From the NCBI GenBank assembly GCA_963834445.1, contig CAWIBU010000009.1:1736001-1800000 (forward strand): a stretch of DNA of 64,000 nucleotides, written 5' to 3'. The translations under genes and the position numbers were made by a program. The DNA is from PALSA-350 sp963834445. Its GTDB lineage: Bacteria > Acidobacteriota > Terriglobia > Terriglobales > Acidobacteriaceae. Shown here piece by piece: positions 1 to 10,600 of this stretch (positions within the stretch are counted from its first letter, which is position 1; every line of letters starts with the position of its first letter). The notes beneath the pieces are model-generated. The model worked only from the letters and a program-made list of their open reading frames with translations. It made no database searches and was not told where the DNA came from.

Positions 1-190
1 TCTTGGTTTTGTTTCGTTGCGAAGGATCAATGCCGAGCTTCTTGGCCTCCTCCCAAACGGCCTTTTGGATCTCCGGAGCAACGCGGTTGTTGCCACTGAG
101 GACTCGGGAGGCGGTCGCGACGCTTACCCGCGCTGCTAATGCAATTTCTCGGAGTCCAACTTTTTCCTTCTTTGGGGTTGTTTTTTTCAT
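1..190 (-). CDS. LacI-family transcriptional regulator, N-terminal part (cut by window edge)
   Basis: Reading the minus strand from ATG at 190 gives 63 codons that run off the left edge. Residues about 13-45 form a classical LacI helix-turn-helix: GLREIALAARVSVATASRVL, followed by the S-G-N-x-x-V-x-P hinge pattern and a helix that resembles LacI operator-contact helices. The effector-binding domain lies outside the window. The gene is divergent from the truncated esterase at 710 and the sugar operon behind it, so it is a natural candidate for their regulator, but this is inference. The frame stays open upstream of 190 for several codons; ATG 190 is chosen because the lysine-rich leader followed directly by the HTH is the usual LacI start. 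Confidence 0.82.
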   Translation of the reverse strand, partial: MKKTTPKKEKVGLREIALAARVSVATASRVLSGNNRVAPEIQKAVWEEAKKLGIDPSQRNKTK

Positions 191-709
191 GTACCTTAGG
201 CCGATGCAAGAGCTTCCAGTCCTTTAAGCCTCGATGATTCTTAATGCCTGGCGGACTGACGTCAAGGGCGAAAAAGCTTCAGGAAACCACCGCATAGTCA
301 CGCTGCTAAACAATAGAGAAACATTTCACAGCTTGCAAGGTGAATTATATTAAAAAGGTTCTTGCGATTGGCCGGTGGAACGATCCCGGAAGACCATCCA
401 GCGCGCAGATTGCCTTTGCCTTGATTCACTTGTTAACGACTGGATAGGAAAAGTTCGGCATGCGGTTATGCGCGATTCCAGAAAACATTCTTAGTTTTGC
501 AATAATTATTCTGTTGGCAGGGATAATTTGCAGCGATTATTGTAAGCGTCACACGAGCGGTATCAGCAATTCTCAATCGGTCATCCGTCGATCGTTTTTT
601 CCTGATCCTTTGTAGCTTCACCCGGCCAGACTCACCGTAATTCGTTCCAGGGCGCCCTTTTCGGCGGTTAGGGCGTATTTAAAAACGACCTCATGGAAAT
701 TGGTGACAC
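191..709. other. Intergenic region between divergent LacI gene and truncated esterase
   Basis: No convincing ORF is seen in about 520 bases. The stretch is more AT-rich than the flanks around 300-360 and 480-560, as expected for a divergent control region. A short near-palindrome GAAACATTTC sits at 318-327 (arms GAAA/TTTC), the kind of half-site LacI proteins use, but it is too short to be sure of. Confidence 0.4.
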
Positions 710-1303
710 ATGGTAACTCGCCGAACTTTCCTGGTGGGCAATGCGGCTACTTTAGTCCAATCTGCCCTGGACCTCCCGTTGCCGGCCTTTGCTGCATCTA
801 CGGATGCCGCGGTGCAGCAGGCGGCCATTCGCCGATCGGAGAGGGATTTTTGGAACGACTGGCCAACTGTCAGCACGCGGAAAATGAATCAAGCTGGCGC
901 TTTCAGAAAGGCTCTGCTGGCTCGCATTCAATCGAAAGAGCAAATTGAGAGCCGGGCCGCCCTGGTTCGGTCGCAACTGTGGCAGATTCTTGGCGACCCT
1001 CGCAGCAAGACGCCGTTGAATGCTCGTACCGTGGGAACAATCGAACGGACAGGGTATCGCATTGAAAAAGTCATCTTCGAGAGCATGCCGGAGGTTCATG
1101 TAACCGCTCATCTTTACCTGCCGACAACGGGCAAAGCTCCGTACCCTGGAATCATCGTTCCCCTGGGGCACACTGGCAACGGCAAGGCTTATCGAAATTA
1201 CCAGTACTCCTCTCAAAATTTGGCTCGCAAGGGCTATGTTGTCGTGGCCTACGACCCGTTCGGACGATCATGGATGACGGGGATGTGTACGGGGACTGGC
1301 TGA
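710..1303 (+). pseudogene. Truncated Tat-exported acetyl-xylan-esterase-like alpha/beta hydrolase
   Basis: The 197-residue product begins with a twin-arginine signal (RRTFLVGN, then a hydrophobic stretch ending in PAFAAS). Residues about 110-187 align by eye with residues 100-176 of the full esterase at 4832: both have E-R-x-G-Y-R-I-x-K and an N-G-G/G-H-T-G type oxyanion segment. The similarity stops at V-V-V-A-Y-D-P-F-G-R, before the expected GLSGGG nucleophile motif, catalytic Asp and His. After that come ten unrelated residues and a stop. In the next frame 1262-1314 reads T-I-M-D-D-G-D-V-Y-G-D-W-L-K-L-S-stop, so the join looks like a deletion that fused the esterase front to the tail of another ORF. 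It cannot be an active hydrolase. Confidence 0.75.
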
Positions 1304-1397
1304 AACTGAGCTGAGAGAAACCTCTAGCAGTGCGCGCAGCGGTTGTGCCGCCACACACTTTTTCAGCCAGTCTTGAGACACGTGGCACGGAGGATCG

Positions 1398-2291
1398 ATG
1401 AGGCAATATTCCCGCTGGGTAAGTGCGTTGCTTTTGCTTATGGCGCCCTTGGGCGCGTTGGCCCAGACGCATGCACCGAAACTGATCGACGTTCACTTTC
1501 ATTATGACGGCGAGCCTGGAATTCTCGATAAGCTTTTAGATAAATTGAACGCAGCCGATGGGTTAGCCTTCCTGCTGACAACGCCCCGCGGGTTCCCGCA
1601 AGCCAGCAGGTTCATCCACGATCATCCTGACCGGTTTATCGGTTTTGGCGACGTTAAGTTAGACGATCCGCATGTACTGGAGGAGATCGATCGCTTCCAC
1701 GCTGCAGGATTCCGGGGTCTGGGCGAGATTACTTCCACCCTCAAAGCCTATGACGATCGAGCTTATTGGCCCATCTACGATCGGGCCCAGAAGTATCACA
1801 TGATGCTTCTTTTTCACACCGGGATCGTGAACCGGGTTCACCCGGAAGAGGCGGCCGATGTCAGCTTTGATCGGAGCCGGGTGACGCGGCTCGACCTGAT
1901 CGCACGGCATTGGCCAAAGCTGATCATCATCGGCGCCCACCTGGGAAATCCGGACTATGCGGAAGCAGCGGAGGTTGGGAGATGGAACCCGAATCTCTAT
2001 TTCGATGTCTCAGGTTCGACCCTGATCAAGAAGAAGGGGGATTATGGCTTCTTCCGATCCATCTTCTGGTGGTCAGGCGTGGCCAGCCCGCACACGCCGG
2101 CCAGCGGTGCGGATGCCTTCGAAAAGCTGGTCTTCGCTTCCGATGTATTCGCCGGAGACCTGCAGGAGTTTGACGATGAGTTGGCGCGTTACCATGCGAT
2201 GCTCGATGCCTGCCAGGTGCCCGAAAAAGCGCAGGAGATGATTTTTTCGGGAACCATGTGGCGCCTTCTGCAAGCACAAAGCAGTGAGTAG
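1398..2291 (+). CDS. Secreted amidohydrolase-2 family metal-dependent hydrolase
   Basis: 297 residues with a Sec signal peptide (residues 1-22, ending A-L-A-Q). The mature protein is an amidohydrolase-related TIM barrel (PF04909 type): the first strand carries the metal-binding D-x-H-x-H (H33, H35), a second site is F-H-T-G near residue 139, I-G-A-H-L-G near 180, and a late F-A-S-D near 250 supplies the usual Asp. These features place it with decarboxylase/lactonase-like amidohydrolases acting on small carboxylated or lactone substrates; the substrate is unknown. ATG 1398 has a clear GGAGG six bases upstream. It is the first intact gene of a plus-strand series with 40-55 base gaps, so it is probably co-transcribed with the genes to 6850. 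Confidence 0.8.
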   Translation: MRQYSRWVSALLLLMAPLGALAQTHAPKLIDVHFHYDGEPGILDKLLDKLNAADGLAFLLTTPRGFPQASRFIHDHPDRFIGFGDVKLDDPHVLEEIDRFHAAGFRGLGEITSTLKAYDDRAYWPIYDRAQKYHMMLLFHTGIVNRVHPEEAADVSFDRSRVTRLDLIARHWPKLIIIGAHLGNPDYAEAAEVGRWNPNLYFDVSGSTLIKKKGDYGFFRSIFWWSGVASPHTPASGADAFEKLVFASDVFAGDLQEFDDELARYHAMLDACQVPEKAQEMIFSGTMWRLLQAQSSE

Positions 2292-2343
2292 ATAGCAAGG
2301 CAAGATCATTGAATCGTGATTACCGTTGAGAGGAAAAGGCTCC

Positions 2344-3342
2344 GTGGAACGCAGGATTGTAATAACCGTTGTGATCAATATGGCTATAGCACTCTCGACC
2401 TTAGCGGGCCGCGCTCAGCAGGAGCCGGTGCGCCTTCAGCAGCAAGGGCAGAGGATTCAGGTCTCCATCGGCGGTAAGCCGTTCACCACTTACAGTTTTG
2501 ACCCGAAGATCGCGAAAGCCTTCTTGCAACCTCTGCGGGATGCGAATGGTCTCGTCATTACCCGGGGTTTTCCGACCGCGAACACAGTCCCCATGGGGCA
2601 CGAACACGACAGCAGCATCGAGCCCCACCAGCGTGACATGTACTTTGGTCACGGCAGCATCAACGGCTATGACTTTTGGAGTGAAGAAGCTTTCTCTCAG
2701 TTTTATGGCGAGAGCCACCCATCGGATTTTGGAAGAATGGTCTTCCGCAAGATAGAGGAGATGCACGGTGGCCCAACGTCGGGCACGATTCGGGCTGTGT
2801 TCGATCTTGAGGGCCCGGACCACAAGCCCTTTGCTGAAGAAGTTCAAGAGTATACATTCAGTGGTAACAGCAACTCTCGCGTGATCGACTGCGCGTTTAC
2901 CTTCCGTGCTTCGCATGGCCCGGTCAAGTTTGGTGACACCAAGGAAGGCACGTTCGCCCTCCGTCTTGCTCCGCAACTGGATGCTCCTACGGGCACCATG
3001 GTCAGTTCGGAGGGCGGCGTGGGAGAACCCCAGATATGGGGCAAGCGCGCCAATTGGGTGGATGTGGACGGCGTGATCGATGGGCACGCGCTCGGTGTCG
3101 CAGTCTTCGATAGTCCCCGGAGCTTTCGTCATCCGACCTACTGGCATGCTCGTGGCTATGGCTTGCTGGCTGCGAATCCCTTTGGGCTTAGCTTCTTTCT
3201 CCGCGACGCTCACCAGGACGGCAGTTACACCATCCCTGCGGGAAAGTCGATCCAGTTTCGCTATCGCGTTTTTATTCACGACGGGAACTACAAGCAGGCC
3301 CAAGTGGCCGAACAATACAGCAAGTACGTCAGCACGCAGTAG
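2344..3342 (+). CDS. Secreted DUF6807 (PmoA-like) family protein
   Basis: About 332 residues with a short N-terminal signal segment (V-I-N-M-A-I-A-L-S-T-L-A-G-R-A-Q). The body matches the DUF6807/'methane oxygenase PmoA' annotation family common in Planctomycetota and Acidobacteriota sugar loci: G-x-P-F-T-T-Y near the start, a conserved P-L-R-D-A-x-G, then D-H-x-H-H-x-S-like segment here G-H-E-H-D-S-S-I-E-P-H-Q-R, followed by D-F-W-S-E-E. Despite the name it is not a methane monooxygenase subunit; function is unknown but it is repeatedly found beside Gfo/Idh/MocA oxidoreductases, as here. GTG 2344 is preferred over TTG 2326 because GAGAGGAAAAGG precedes it at good spacing. Confidence 0.72.
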   Translation: MERRIVITVVINMAIALSTLAGRAQQEPVRLQQQGQRIQVSIGGKPFTTYSFDPKIAKAFLQPLRDANGLVITRGFPTANTVPMGHEHDSSIEPHQRDMYFGHGSINGYDFWSEEAFSQFYGESHPSDFGRMVFRKIEEMHGGPTSGTIRAVFDLEGPDHKPFAEEVQEYTFSGNSNSRVIDCAFTFRASHGPVKFGDTKEGTFALRLAPQLDAPTGTMVSSEGGVGEPQIWGKRANWVDVDGVIDGHALGVAVFDSPRSFRHPTYWHARGYGLLAANPFGLSFFLRDAHQDGSYTIPAGKSIQFRYRVFIHDGNYKQAQVAEQYSKYVSTQ

Positions 3343-3384
3343 CCGCTGAGGAATGTATTTCGTGGTAAGGAGGGTGAGCCCGCG

Positions 3385-4788
3385 ATGGACGAGAGCAGAA
3401 GAGAGTTCATAAAGACAGGTGCGAAGGCGGTGGCCGTGGTGACGGCAGCTGAGCGCGTCCGCACATGGAGCACGGCGGGGAATGTGCTAGGCGCCAACAA
3501 CCGCGTGCGGGTGGCGATCATCGGACTCCGCGGCCGCGGGGAAAACCACATTCAAGGCTACGGGGCGCTGCCCAATGTTGAGATTGCAGCGCTGTGCGAT
3601 ATCGACGACAGTGTCATGCGCGAGCGTCTTGCGCAGGTGCAGAAGTTAGGTTTTCAACCGAAGACATACACGGACATTCGAAAGGTGCTGGACGACAAGT
3701 CGATCGATGCCGTGTCCATTGCCACCCCGCACCATTGGCACGCGCTCATGGCGATTTGGGCATGCCAGGCAGGCAAGGACGTGTATGTGGAGAAGCCCTG
3801 TTCTCATAACTTATGGGAAGGTCAACAGATCGTTAAGGCTGCGGCAAAATATAACCGCATCGTGCAACACGGCACGCAAACGCGATCGGATCCCGAGGTG
3901 ATGCAGGCCGTACAAAAGATGCAGGAGGGCCTGCTGGGTGATGTTTATCTGTCTCGCGGCCTTTGCTTCAAGTGGCGAGACACCATCGGTCACACGCCGG
4001 TGTCGCCGGTGCCGGCGGGCGTTGACTACAACCTATGGACCGGGCCTGCGCCCCTGCTGCCTTTTACAAAGAACCATTTCCATTACAACTGGCATTGGTT
4101 CTGGGACTACGGCAACGGCGATCTTGGCAACCAGGGCATCCATCAGCTTGATATCGCACGCTGGGGCCTGGGCCTGGGCTTTCCTAACAAAATCTCGGCG
4201 GTGGGCGGCCACTTCATGTTCGATGATGACCAACAGACACCCAATACGCTGAATTGCGCCTTTCAATATGACCGCCCGAACGGGAAGCGGGTGCTGCTGG
4301 AGTTTGAGGTTCGTCATTGGATGACTAACCACGAGGGCGGGATCGGGGTCCACGTTAACCCCGGCAAAACTGCGGCGGAAAGCGCTCAGGGAGGACTGGG
4401 GCCGGCGGAAGGAAGCTACAACACGGTGGGGAATATTTTCTACGGGCCGAAGGGCTACCTGGCGGTGGACAACTCGAGCGGCTATCGCACCTATCTGGGC
4501 CGCGAGCAACAACCGGGTCCCTCTGCGCCTGAAGTTCCGGAAGATCATTTTGCCAACTTTATCGCGTGCGTGATCAGCCGCAAAAAGCAGGATCTGCGGG
4601 CGCCGATCGAGGAGGGCCACTTTTCCTCTGGATTGGCCCACCTGGCAAACGCCTCCTACCGGCTGGGCCGAACGTTGCAATTCGATCCAGAGACTCAGAT
4701 GGTCACCCACGACGATGAGGCGAACCGCCTGTTGCGGGAAGAAGAGCGTGGGTACCGCGCGCCCTTTGTGGTGCCGGCACAAGTCTGA
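3385..4788 (+). CDS. Gfo/Idh/MocA-family oxidoreductase, Tat-exported
   Basis: 467 residues. The N-terminus S-R-R-E-F-I-K-T-G-A-K-A-V-A-V-V is a twin-arginine signal. A Rossmann fold starts at about residue 40 (V-R-V-A-I-I-G-L-R-G-R-G), and the family signature E-K-P-C-S-H-N is near residue 139, whose Lys is the usual catalytic residue. The large C-terminal domain holds D-L-G-N-Q-G-I-H-Q-L-D, typical of secreted Bacteroidota/Acidobacteriota members. Such enzymes oxidise or epimerise sugar hydroxyls with tightly bound NAD(P). AAGGAGGG lies about ten bases before the ATG. The gap of 42 bases from the DUF6807 gene supports one transcript. Confidence 0.88.
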   Translation: MDESRREFIKTGAKAVAVVTAAERVRTWSTAGNVLGANNRVRVAIIGLRGRGENHIQGYGALPNVEIAALCDIDDSVMRERLAQVQKLGFQPKTYTDIRKVLDDKSIDAVSIATPHHWHALMAIWACQAGKDVYVEKPCSHNLWEGQQIVKAAAKYNRIVQHGTQTRSDPEVMQAVQKMQEGLLGDVYLSRGLCFKWRDTIGHTPVSPVPAGVDYNLWTGPAPLLPFTKNHFHYNWHWFWDYGNGDLGNQGIHQLDIARWGLGLGFPNKISAVGGHFMFDDDQQTPNTLNCAFQYDRPNGKRVLLEFEVRHWMTNHEGGIGVHVNPGKTAAESAQGGLGPAEGSYNTVGNIFYGPKGYLAVDNSSGYRTYLGREQQPGPSAPEVPEDHFANFIACVISRKKQDLRAPIEEGHFSSGLAHLANASYRLGRTLQFDPETQMVTHDDEANRLLREEERGYRAPFVVPAQV

Positions 4789-4831
4789 CTTAGGGCCATT
4801 GATCCCATACCACTGGAGAGAACGGATAGTC

Positions 4832-6850
4832 ATGAAAGTTATTGTATCTATTGCTGTGTCTATATTGTTGGCCGGTCCTCTCTATGGACAGGGGGCCAGT
4901 AAGCTGGTTACGCCATTGCTCTCACAACAGCTGCAAACTCCCTCCGTTGTGAGCGACGAGTTAAGCCACTTTATGCTGAAAAAAGTCCCTCCCCTGGTTT
5001 TGCCGTCGACGGCAGAGCAGTGGGATAAAGAGGCGGCGCGCCTGCGGGCCCGCGAGTTGTCGACTTTGTATAACGGATGGCCACAGCAGTGGGTTGATTC
5101 TCCTCCGAAATTCGAAAAGGTCAGCGTCATCGAAAGACCGGGCTATCGCATTGTGAAACTGCGCTTCGAAATAGTGCCCGGATTTTACTCGGCAGCACTG
5201 CTTTATGAACCCGAGCACATGTCGGGCAAGCTGCCTGCGATTCTGAATGTCAACGGGCACGGTCCGGGAGGTAAGGCGGTTGAGCATAAGCAAAAGCGCT
5301 GCATCAATCAGGCCCGTCGCGGGATCATTGCACTCAACCTGGAATGGTTTGACTTTGGCGAACTCGATGATGCTGGAAACAGCCACGCCAATCTTCGCCT
5401 GCTCGACCTTGCCGGGGTTAATGGATTGGGCTTGTTTTACCTGGAGATGCGCCGCGGTCTCGATTACCTCTACGATGAGCCGAATGTAGACCGGACACGC
5501 ATTGGTGTAACGGGGCTGTCTGGCGGTGGATGGCAAACGATTATGTTGAGTGCGCTCGATACCCGGGTTGGTCCGGCTGTGCCGGTAGCAGGATTCAGCA
5601 GTCTGACGACCTCGATTGAACATCCTGGCTATACAGGCGGAGATCCGGAGCAGAACTCCCCTGATATGCGCCGGGGCGTGGACTATGCGCAACTTGCGGC
5701 CATGCGGGCGCCTCGACCCACACTTCTTATCTACAACGACATGGACGATTGCTGCTTCCGTGCGGGGGTGGTCAAGCAGGGTGTTTACAGCGACATCAAG
5801 CCTTTTTTTGAACTGTATGGAAAGCCTGGCAATTTGCAGTGGTACGACAACCAGGACCCGGGAACGCATAACTACCAGATCGATAGCCGCGAGGCTTCTT
5901 ACCAGTTCTTTGACTCGGTGTTCCACATAGACGCGCCCGCAAAAGAGTATAGCGACACCGACAGCGAAGTTGAGAGCGCTTCCGACCTGGTGGTCGGCCT
6001 CCCCAAAGACAATCTCACCATCCTTGGACTCGCCCAGTCCTTTGCCAAATCTATCCACCATGAGGCGCCGCAACAGGCGAGCGCGGAATGGGTGCACACG
6101 CAGCGGGATCGTTTGCGCGAGGTGGTTCGGTATAGCCCCGTTTCTCTCACCCATGCCTGGCTGGTCAACGCCACTCACGAGAGCGGAGTGGAAAGCCATG
6201 CCTACCGCTTTGAGTTCAGTAATGGCTTAAGCGCCACAGGGGTGCTGTTTCGTTCACTCCATGCACCGGAAGCAGGGGACACCACGATCCTGATTTCTGA
6301 CCTTGGCATGCCATCGACGGTCTCTGAGGTGGGCAACGATTTGAGTCGTGGACAAAGGGTTCTGGTGCTTGATCCTCTTTTCTTCGGGGAGAACGTTCCT
6401 GGCAATCCGGAGGAAGACGTACCAGGGTTCGCGCAAATGCTGAGCAGTCTCGGGGAGCGTCCGCTGGGCCTCGAAGCAGCCCAGGTAACAGCGACCATTC
6501 GCTGGCTTGGTGAGGGCCTGGACCACGGCAGCGCAACTCCTCGTTCGGGCGGCGCGAACATGGCCCGGTCGGCGGCGCCGGTCAAGATGGTCACGACTGG
6601 TCCACGGTCTGAGACCATAGCGGTGGTGGCTGCCGCATTGGAGCCGGAGTTGTTCGGACAAGTTGAATTACAGCAATCGATTGCAAGTCTCAGCGATGTT
6701 TTCGCACATCCGGCCGCCTACAGCAAAGCTCCTGAAGTCATGTGTTTCAACCTTTATCACGACTTCGATTTCAACACGTTGGCCCTCATGGCCGCGCCCG
6801 CGAAGGTTAACTTATCGGCAACGGCAGAGCCCCGTATTTTTTGGGAATAG
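4832..6850 (+). CDS. Secreted two-domain alpha/beta hydrolase (acetyl-xylan-esterase-like)
   Basis: 672 residues from ATG 4832, chosen because GGAGAG precedes it and a signal peptide follows at once (residues 1-20, ending L-Y-G-Q). An upstream in-frame start at 4715 lies inside the oxidoreductase gene and is rejected. Residues about 95-365 are an alpha/beta hydrolase: oxyanion segment N-G-H-G-P-G-G (141-147), nucleophile G-L-S-G-G-G (Ser230), acid in N-D-M-D-D (303-306), His346 in G-T-H-N-Y. Residues about 370-672 look like a second, degenerate hydrolase-like domain lacking a GxSxG, as in other bacterial two-domain deacetylases. Likely removes acyl groups from plant polysaccharide. Last gene of the operon. 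Confidence 0.8.
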   Translation: MKVIVSIAVSILLAGPLYGQGASKLVTPLLSQQLQTPSVVSDELSHFMLKKVPPLVLPSTAEQWDKEAARLRARELSTLYNGWPQQWVDSPPKFEKVSVIERPGYRIVKLRFEIVPGFYSAALLYEPEHMSGKLPAILNVNGHGPGGKAVEHKQKRCINQARRGIIALNLEWFDFGELDDAGNSHANLRLLDLAGVNGLGLFYLEMRRGLDYLYDEPNVDRTRIGVTGLSGGGWQTIMLSALDTRVGPAVPVAGFSSLTTSIEHPGYTGGDPEQNSPDMRRGVDYAQLAAMRAPRPTLLIYNDMDDCCFRAGVVKQGVYSDIKPFFELYGKPGNLQWYDNQDPGTHNYQIDSREASYQFFDSVFHIDAPAKEYSDTDSEVESASDLVVGLPKDNLTILGLAQSFAKSIHHEAPQQASAEWVHTQRDRLREVVRYSPVSLTHAWLVNATHESGVESHAYRFEFSNGLSATGVLFRSLHAPEAGDTTILISDLGMPSTVSEVGNDLSRGQRVLVLDPLFFGENVPGNPEEDVPGFAQMLSSLGERPLGLEAAQVTATIRWLGEGLDHGSATPRSGGANMARSAAPVKMVTTGPRSETIAVVAAALEPELFGQVELQQSIASLSDVFAHPAAYSKAPEVMCFNLYHDFDFNTLALMAAPAKVNLSATAEPRIFWE

Positions 6851-7646
6851 ATCTGCCGGGTCTGGGAGGGGTAGGCGGGGGGGTTGCCATGCATAATATG
6901 TTTGCTCAGGCAAAGTAACGCATCGTTTATCACTTCTTCGGTCCGAAAAGTTGGCCAGCGGGCGACCAAAAAACCTGCGGATACAAGGCTGTCATTTTCG
7001 CCGGCAAGGTGTGCTCGTACCCTCGACCTGCCCCATCCCTCATTCCGAGACACAAGCTGGGCCCGACCGGGACGCTGACTGACGTACAAAAACCGCGGAC
7101 ATCAGGTGCTACTCGTCCTGGCGAACGACGCGAACCGGCTCTGCAATCGAGGACCCGCTCCATGGGCCACGTGCATGGAAAGGTTTGGTGGGATCAGGCA
7201 TTAGGCCCCACCGTATCGGCTTGGACGGTGTGTCGCAATAATTTGCTGGGCCTCATCCGCGAAGAAGATTGCCGCGCGGCGATTTCCGCGCTGCGTCTAG
7301 CTGGTTAGGAAGGCCAGGGACCAGCAGGCGGGCGAGTTGCTCCTGCAGGAAAATTATCACGACTCAAGCGAATAGACGCGCCGTCACCAGCTTGCCCCCA
7401 ATCGTCCCAATTCGTCAACCAGCTTTTTGAGGTTAGAGGCTAATTTGCCAATTAGCCATGAGATGGCTGCGAAATGAATGTAACCGAGCCAGAGCGTGAA
7501 AATCACAGGACGAACAATTTTCTACCATTGACTGAACTTTTTGTTGCAGATTTTTAGAAACGGTGTACCTTCGTTTTTGAAAATCAGCAGCCGTCAAAGC
7601 TGACCGAAAAAATAACGCCCGATGTTCGACTCTTCAGGAGGGTGTC
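6851..7646. other. Long intergenic region upstream of the TonB receptor
   Basis: About 800 bases without a convincing gene. On the minus strand 7384-7521 there is a 45-codon open stretch with a hydrophobic run (F-T-L-W-L-G-Y-I-H-F-A-A) ending K-L-V-D-E-L-G-R-L-G-A-S-W-stop, with a stop directly upstream; it looks like the decayed tail of a gene but is not recognised. A possible promoter is TTGACT at 7528-7533, with a poor -10 (TTTTTA, 7551-7556). An inverted pair AAACG/CGTTT spans 7558-7576 and could be a LacI-type operator. AGGAGG at 7636-7641 is the ribosome site of the next gene. Confidence 0.45.
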
Positions 7647-10600
7647 TTGAACCACAAAAATATTGCTCGTCGCATCTTGTCTGTTCTTATTTCCCTGTGC
7701 ATGGCCGGCATCGGCATGCCGGTCCTCGCCCAGTCTGACACGTCCTCCCTTTCCGGCACCGTCACGGATACATCGGGAGCCGTTGTACCCAACGCCAAGG
7801 TGGTCGTACACAACAGTGCTACGCGCACCGATCGCGATACGATCACCAACGGCGACGGCAACTTCAACATCACCAATCTTGCGCCTGGCGACTACAGCAT
7901 CCGTGTCGATTCCACCGGCTTTCAGACCACCACCCTCGACAACGTGCACGTCGATCCCAGCATCGGGCGGCGGGTCGATATCTCCATGCACGTCGGCGAT
8001 GCCAACACGTCAATCACCGTGCAGGCAGGCGTGAATGCCATCCAGACCGAGAGCGCGGCGGTTGGTCAGCTCGTCACCCAGGAGCAGGTCAAGAGCATCC
8101 AGCTCAACGGCCGCAATCCGTTGTATCTCTCGCAGCTCGAGCCTGGTGTAGTCCGTGGCAACTCTATGGCGGCCTTCGCCTTTGGCCTGGACAACGGCAT
8201 CAATGTCAACGGCGCCCGCTCCCAGGAGAGCGTTATTACCTTTGATGGCGCGCCCATGGTGCGTACCCGCTCGAACGGCACCAGCGTGGGCGTTGCCGAC
8301 GTTGACTCAACCTCCCAGGTGCAGATCCTCACGACGAGCTACCCAGCTGAGTACGGACGCACCTCCGGTGGCCAGGTCCGTATCGTGCCCAAGAGCGGCA
8401 CCAGCGACTTTCACGGCAGCGCCTTCGAATACTTCCGCAACAATGTGCTCAACGCGAATCTCTGGCAGCGCAACTTTTCCGGTCTGCCAAGGGCCGCCTT
8501 CCGCTATAACCAGTTTGGATGGAACTTCAATGGTCCGGTCTACATCCCTGGCCACTTCAACAAGGATCGCAATAAAATTTTCTTTCTGCTCGGCCAGGAG
8601 TATGTCCGCTACAACCATGACGATCTCGCTACCCAGAAAACGCCCACCGATCTCATGCGTGCCGGCAACTTCAGCGAATTGCTCGGGCCGAATATCTTCT
8701 ACAGTAAGCCGGTCCAGATTGTGGATCCAGGTACCGGCGCTCCGTATCCTGGCAACATCATCCCGTCAGCAGCGCTCAGCTCGAACGGGATCGGCCTGCT
8801 CACCGCTTACCCCCGGGCCAATACCACCGCCCCAGGCTACAACTGGATCGATTCTGCACTTTACACGGAAGCACAACGCAAGGATTCCATCGTCGTCGAT
8901 TACATCCCTGTCGAGGCGCACCATCTCCGCTTCAGCCTGCTCAATTACAACTACAAAGATTACGAACCTCACTACGGAAACTTTAATCGCAACCCGCGCA
9001 TCTTCAACCGGCCCAACCAGGTTGCGGTCTTCCATTACACCTGGGCCATCAATCCCACCACGGTGAATGAACTGATCGTCGCGGGCGCCGCTGACCACGT
9101 AAACATCGGCATTGACACCTCTCTGGGCCGCTATGACCGGACTCAGTACGGCATTAACTACCCATATCTTTACGACGGCGCCCTCAAGGTGTTGCCGAAC
9201 AAGATCCCGACAATCAACATTGCAAATTTCGGCACCCTCGACGGCGGCCCCTATCCATCACGCTCCGGCGGCATCGTCTATGATCTGGCTGACAACGTCA
9301 CCAAAGTGTTCGGCAATCACACCGTGAAGTTTGGCGGCCTTTGGGAATATGCGGGCGAAAACAACTTCGACCAGATCAACGTCAGTAGTACGATCCCGGG
9401 CTCTACCAACAATCAGAACGGTCTTTTCGTCTTCACCGACACACGCAGCGGTAGCCAGACTTCAAAAGCCGCGGTCGCGAATGCTGCACTCGGCCTGTTC
9501 GATACCTATGGTGAAATCGGACAGCGCTCCTACACCCTCTTCCGCAGCAACATGTTCTCCGGCTTCGGGCAGGACGACTGGCGCGCTACGCCCAAATTGG
9601 TGCTCCAAGTCGGCGTCCGCTACACCGTCAACACGCCGTACTATGCCATATGGGGCAATCAGTCCTTCTTCGATCCCGTCTACTACAATCCGGCGAATGC
9701 GCCCACGGTCAGCCCCACGACCGGCTTCATTACAGGCGGTATCCCGCTGAATGGCGTGGTCATCCCGGGCAGTGGATTCCCCAGCGTTGCGAAAGGACAT
9801 GTGCCGGATGCCATCCTCGCCAATGGCTACGCGGCGAATTTCCACGGCACCAATCGTGGCTATAACCCAACCGTCTACACCGACGTGCAGCCTCGCCTCG
9901 GCTTCGCCTACCAGATCGAGCCGACGATGGTCGTTCGGGGCGGCGCAGGCCGTTACATCCAGCGGCTCGGCATCAGCGATAACGTGCAGGTCGGCGGCAA
10001 TGCGCCCTTTCAGCCGTCCTCCACTGTCACCAACGGGCAGGTCAATGATCCCGGCGGCATCGGCACCAATAGCACCCCGCTTTCCTTCACTTCACATTCG
10101 TACAAATACCCCAGCCCCGGCGCTTATGCCTGGAACCTTACCGTTGAGAAAGAAATCCAAAACGTAGGCGCTTTCACGCTCGCCTATGTTGGCCGGCGTG
10201 GCCTGCATCTGGAGCAACTCGCCAACATCAATCAGTTGCGGCCCGGCACCATTCAGGCCAATCCAACCATCAAGTCTCCGGACGCACTCCGCCCCTACCA
10301 GGGCTACTCAACCATCATCGAATCAGAAAATGCCGGCTCGTCCACCTATCACTCGCTGCAAGCCAACGTGCAACGGCGCCTGGTCAAGGGCCTGCTTTTC
10401 GGCGTGGCCTACACCTGGTCCAAGAGCCTCGACTTCGGATCCTCGAACGGAGCCAGCCTGCCCAACATCTTCGACAAGTACATCTACTACGGTCCCAGCG
10501 ACTTCGACACTCGCCATGTGCTGGTGATCAACTATGTGTGGAACATCCCCTATGGAACCCACGCAGGCAATTTTCTGGTACGCAGCGCACTGGGCAATTG

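Noticed and set aside
2326..3342. Reading the DUF6807 protein as a methane monooxygenase subunit because of the PmoA-like name
   Set aside because: It is a soluble secreted protein without membrane helices or copper-site histidine pattern; the name is a known misnomer of the family.
4715..4831. Upstream start for the two-domain esterase
   Set aside because: This part lies inside the oxidoreductase coding region; the signal peptide and ribosome site point to 4832.
7009..7308. 99-codon plus-strand ORF in the gap before the TonB receptor
   Set aside because: No ribosome site, odd composition (many Arg/Pro/Ser) and no recognisable motif; typical GC-rich spurious frame.
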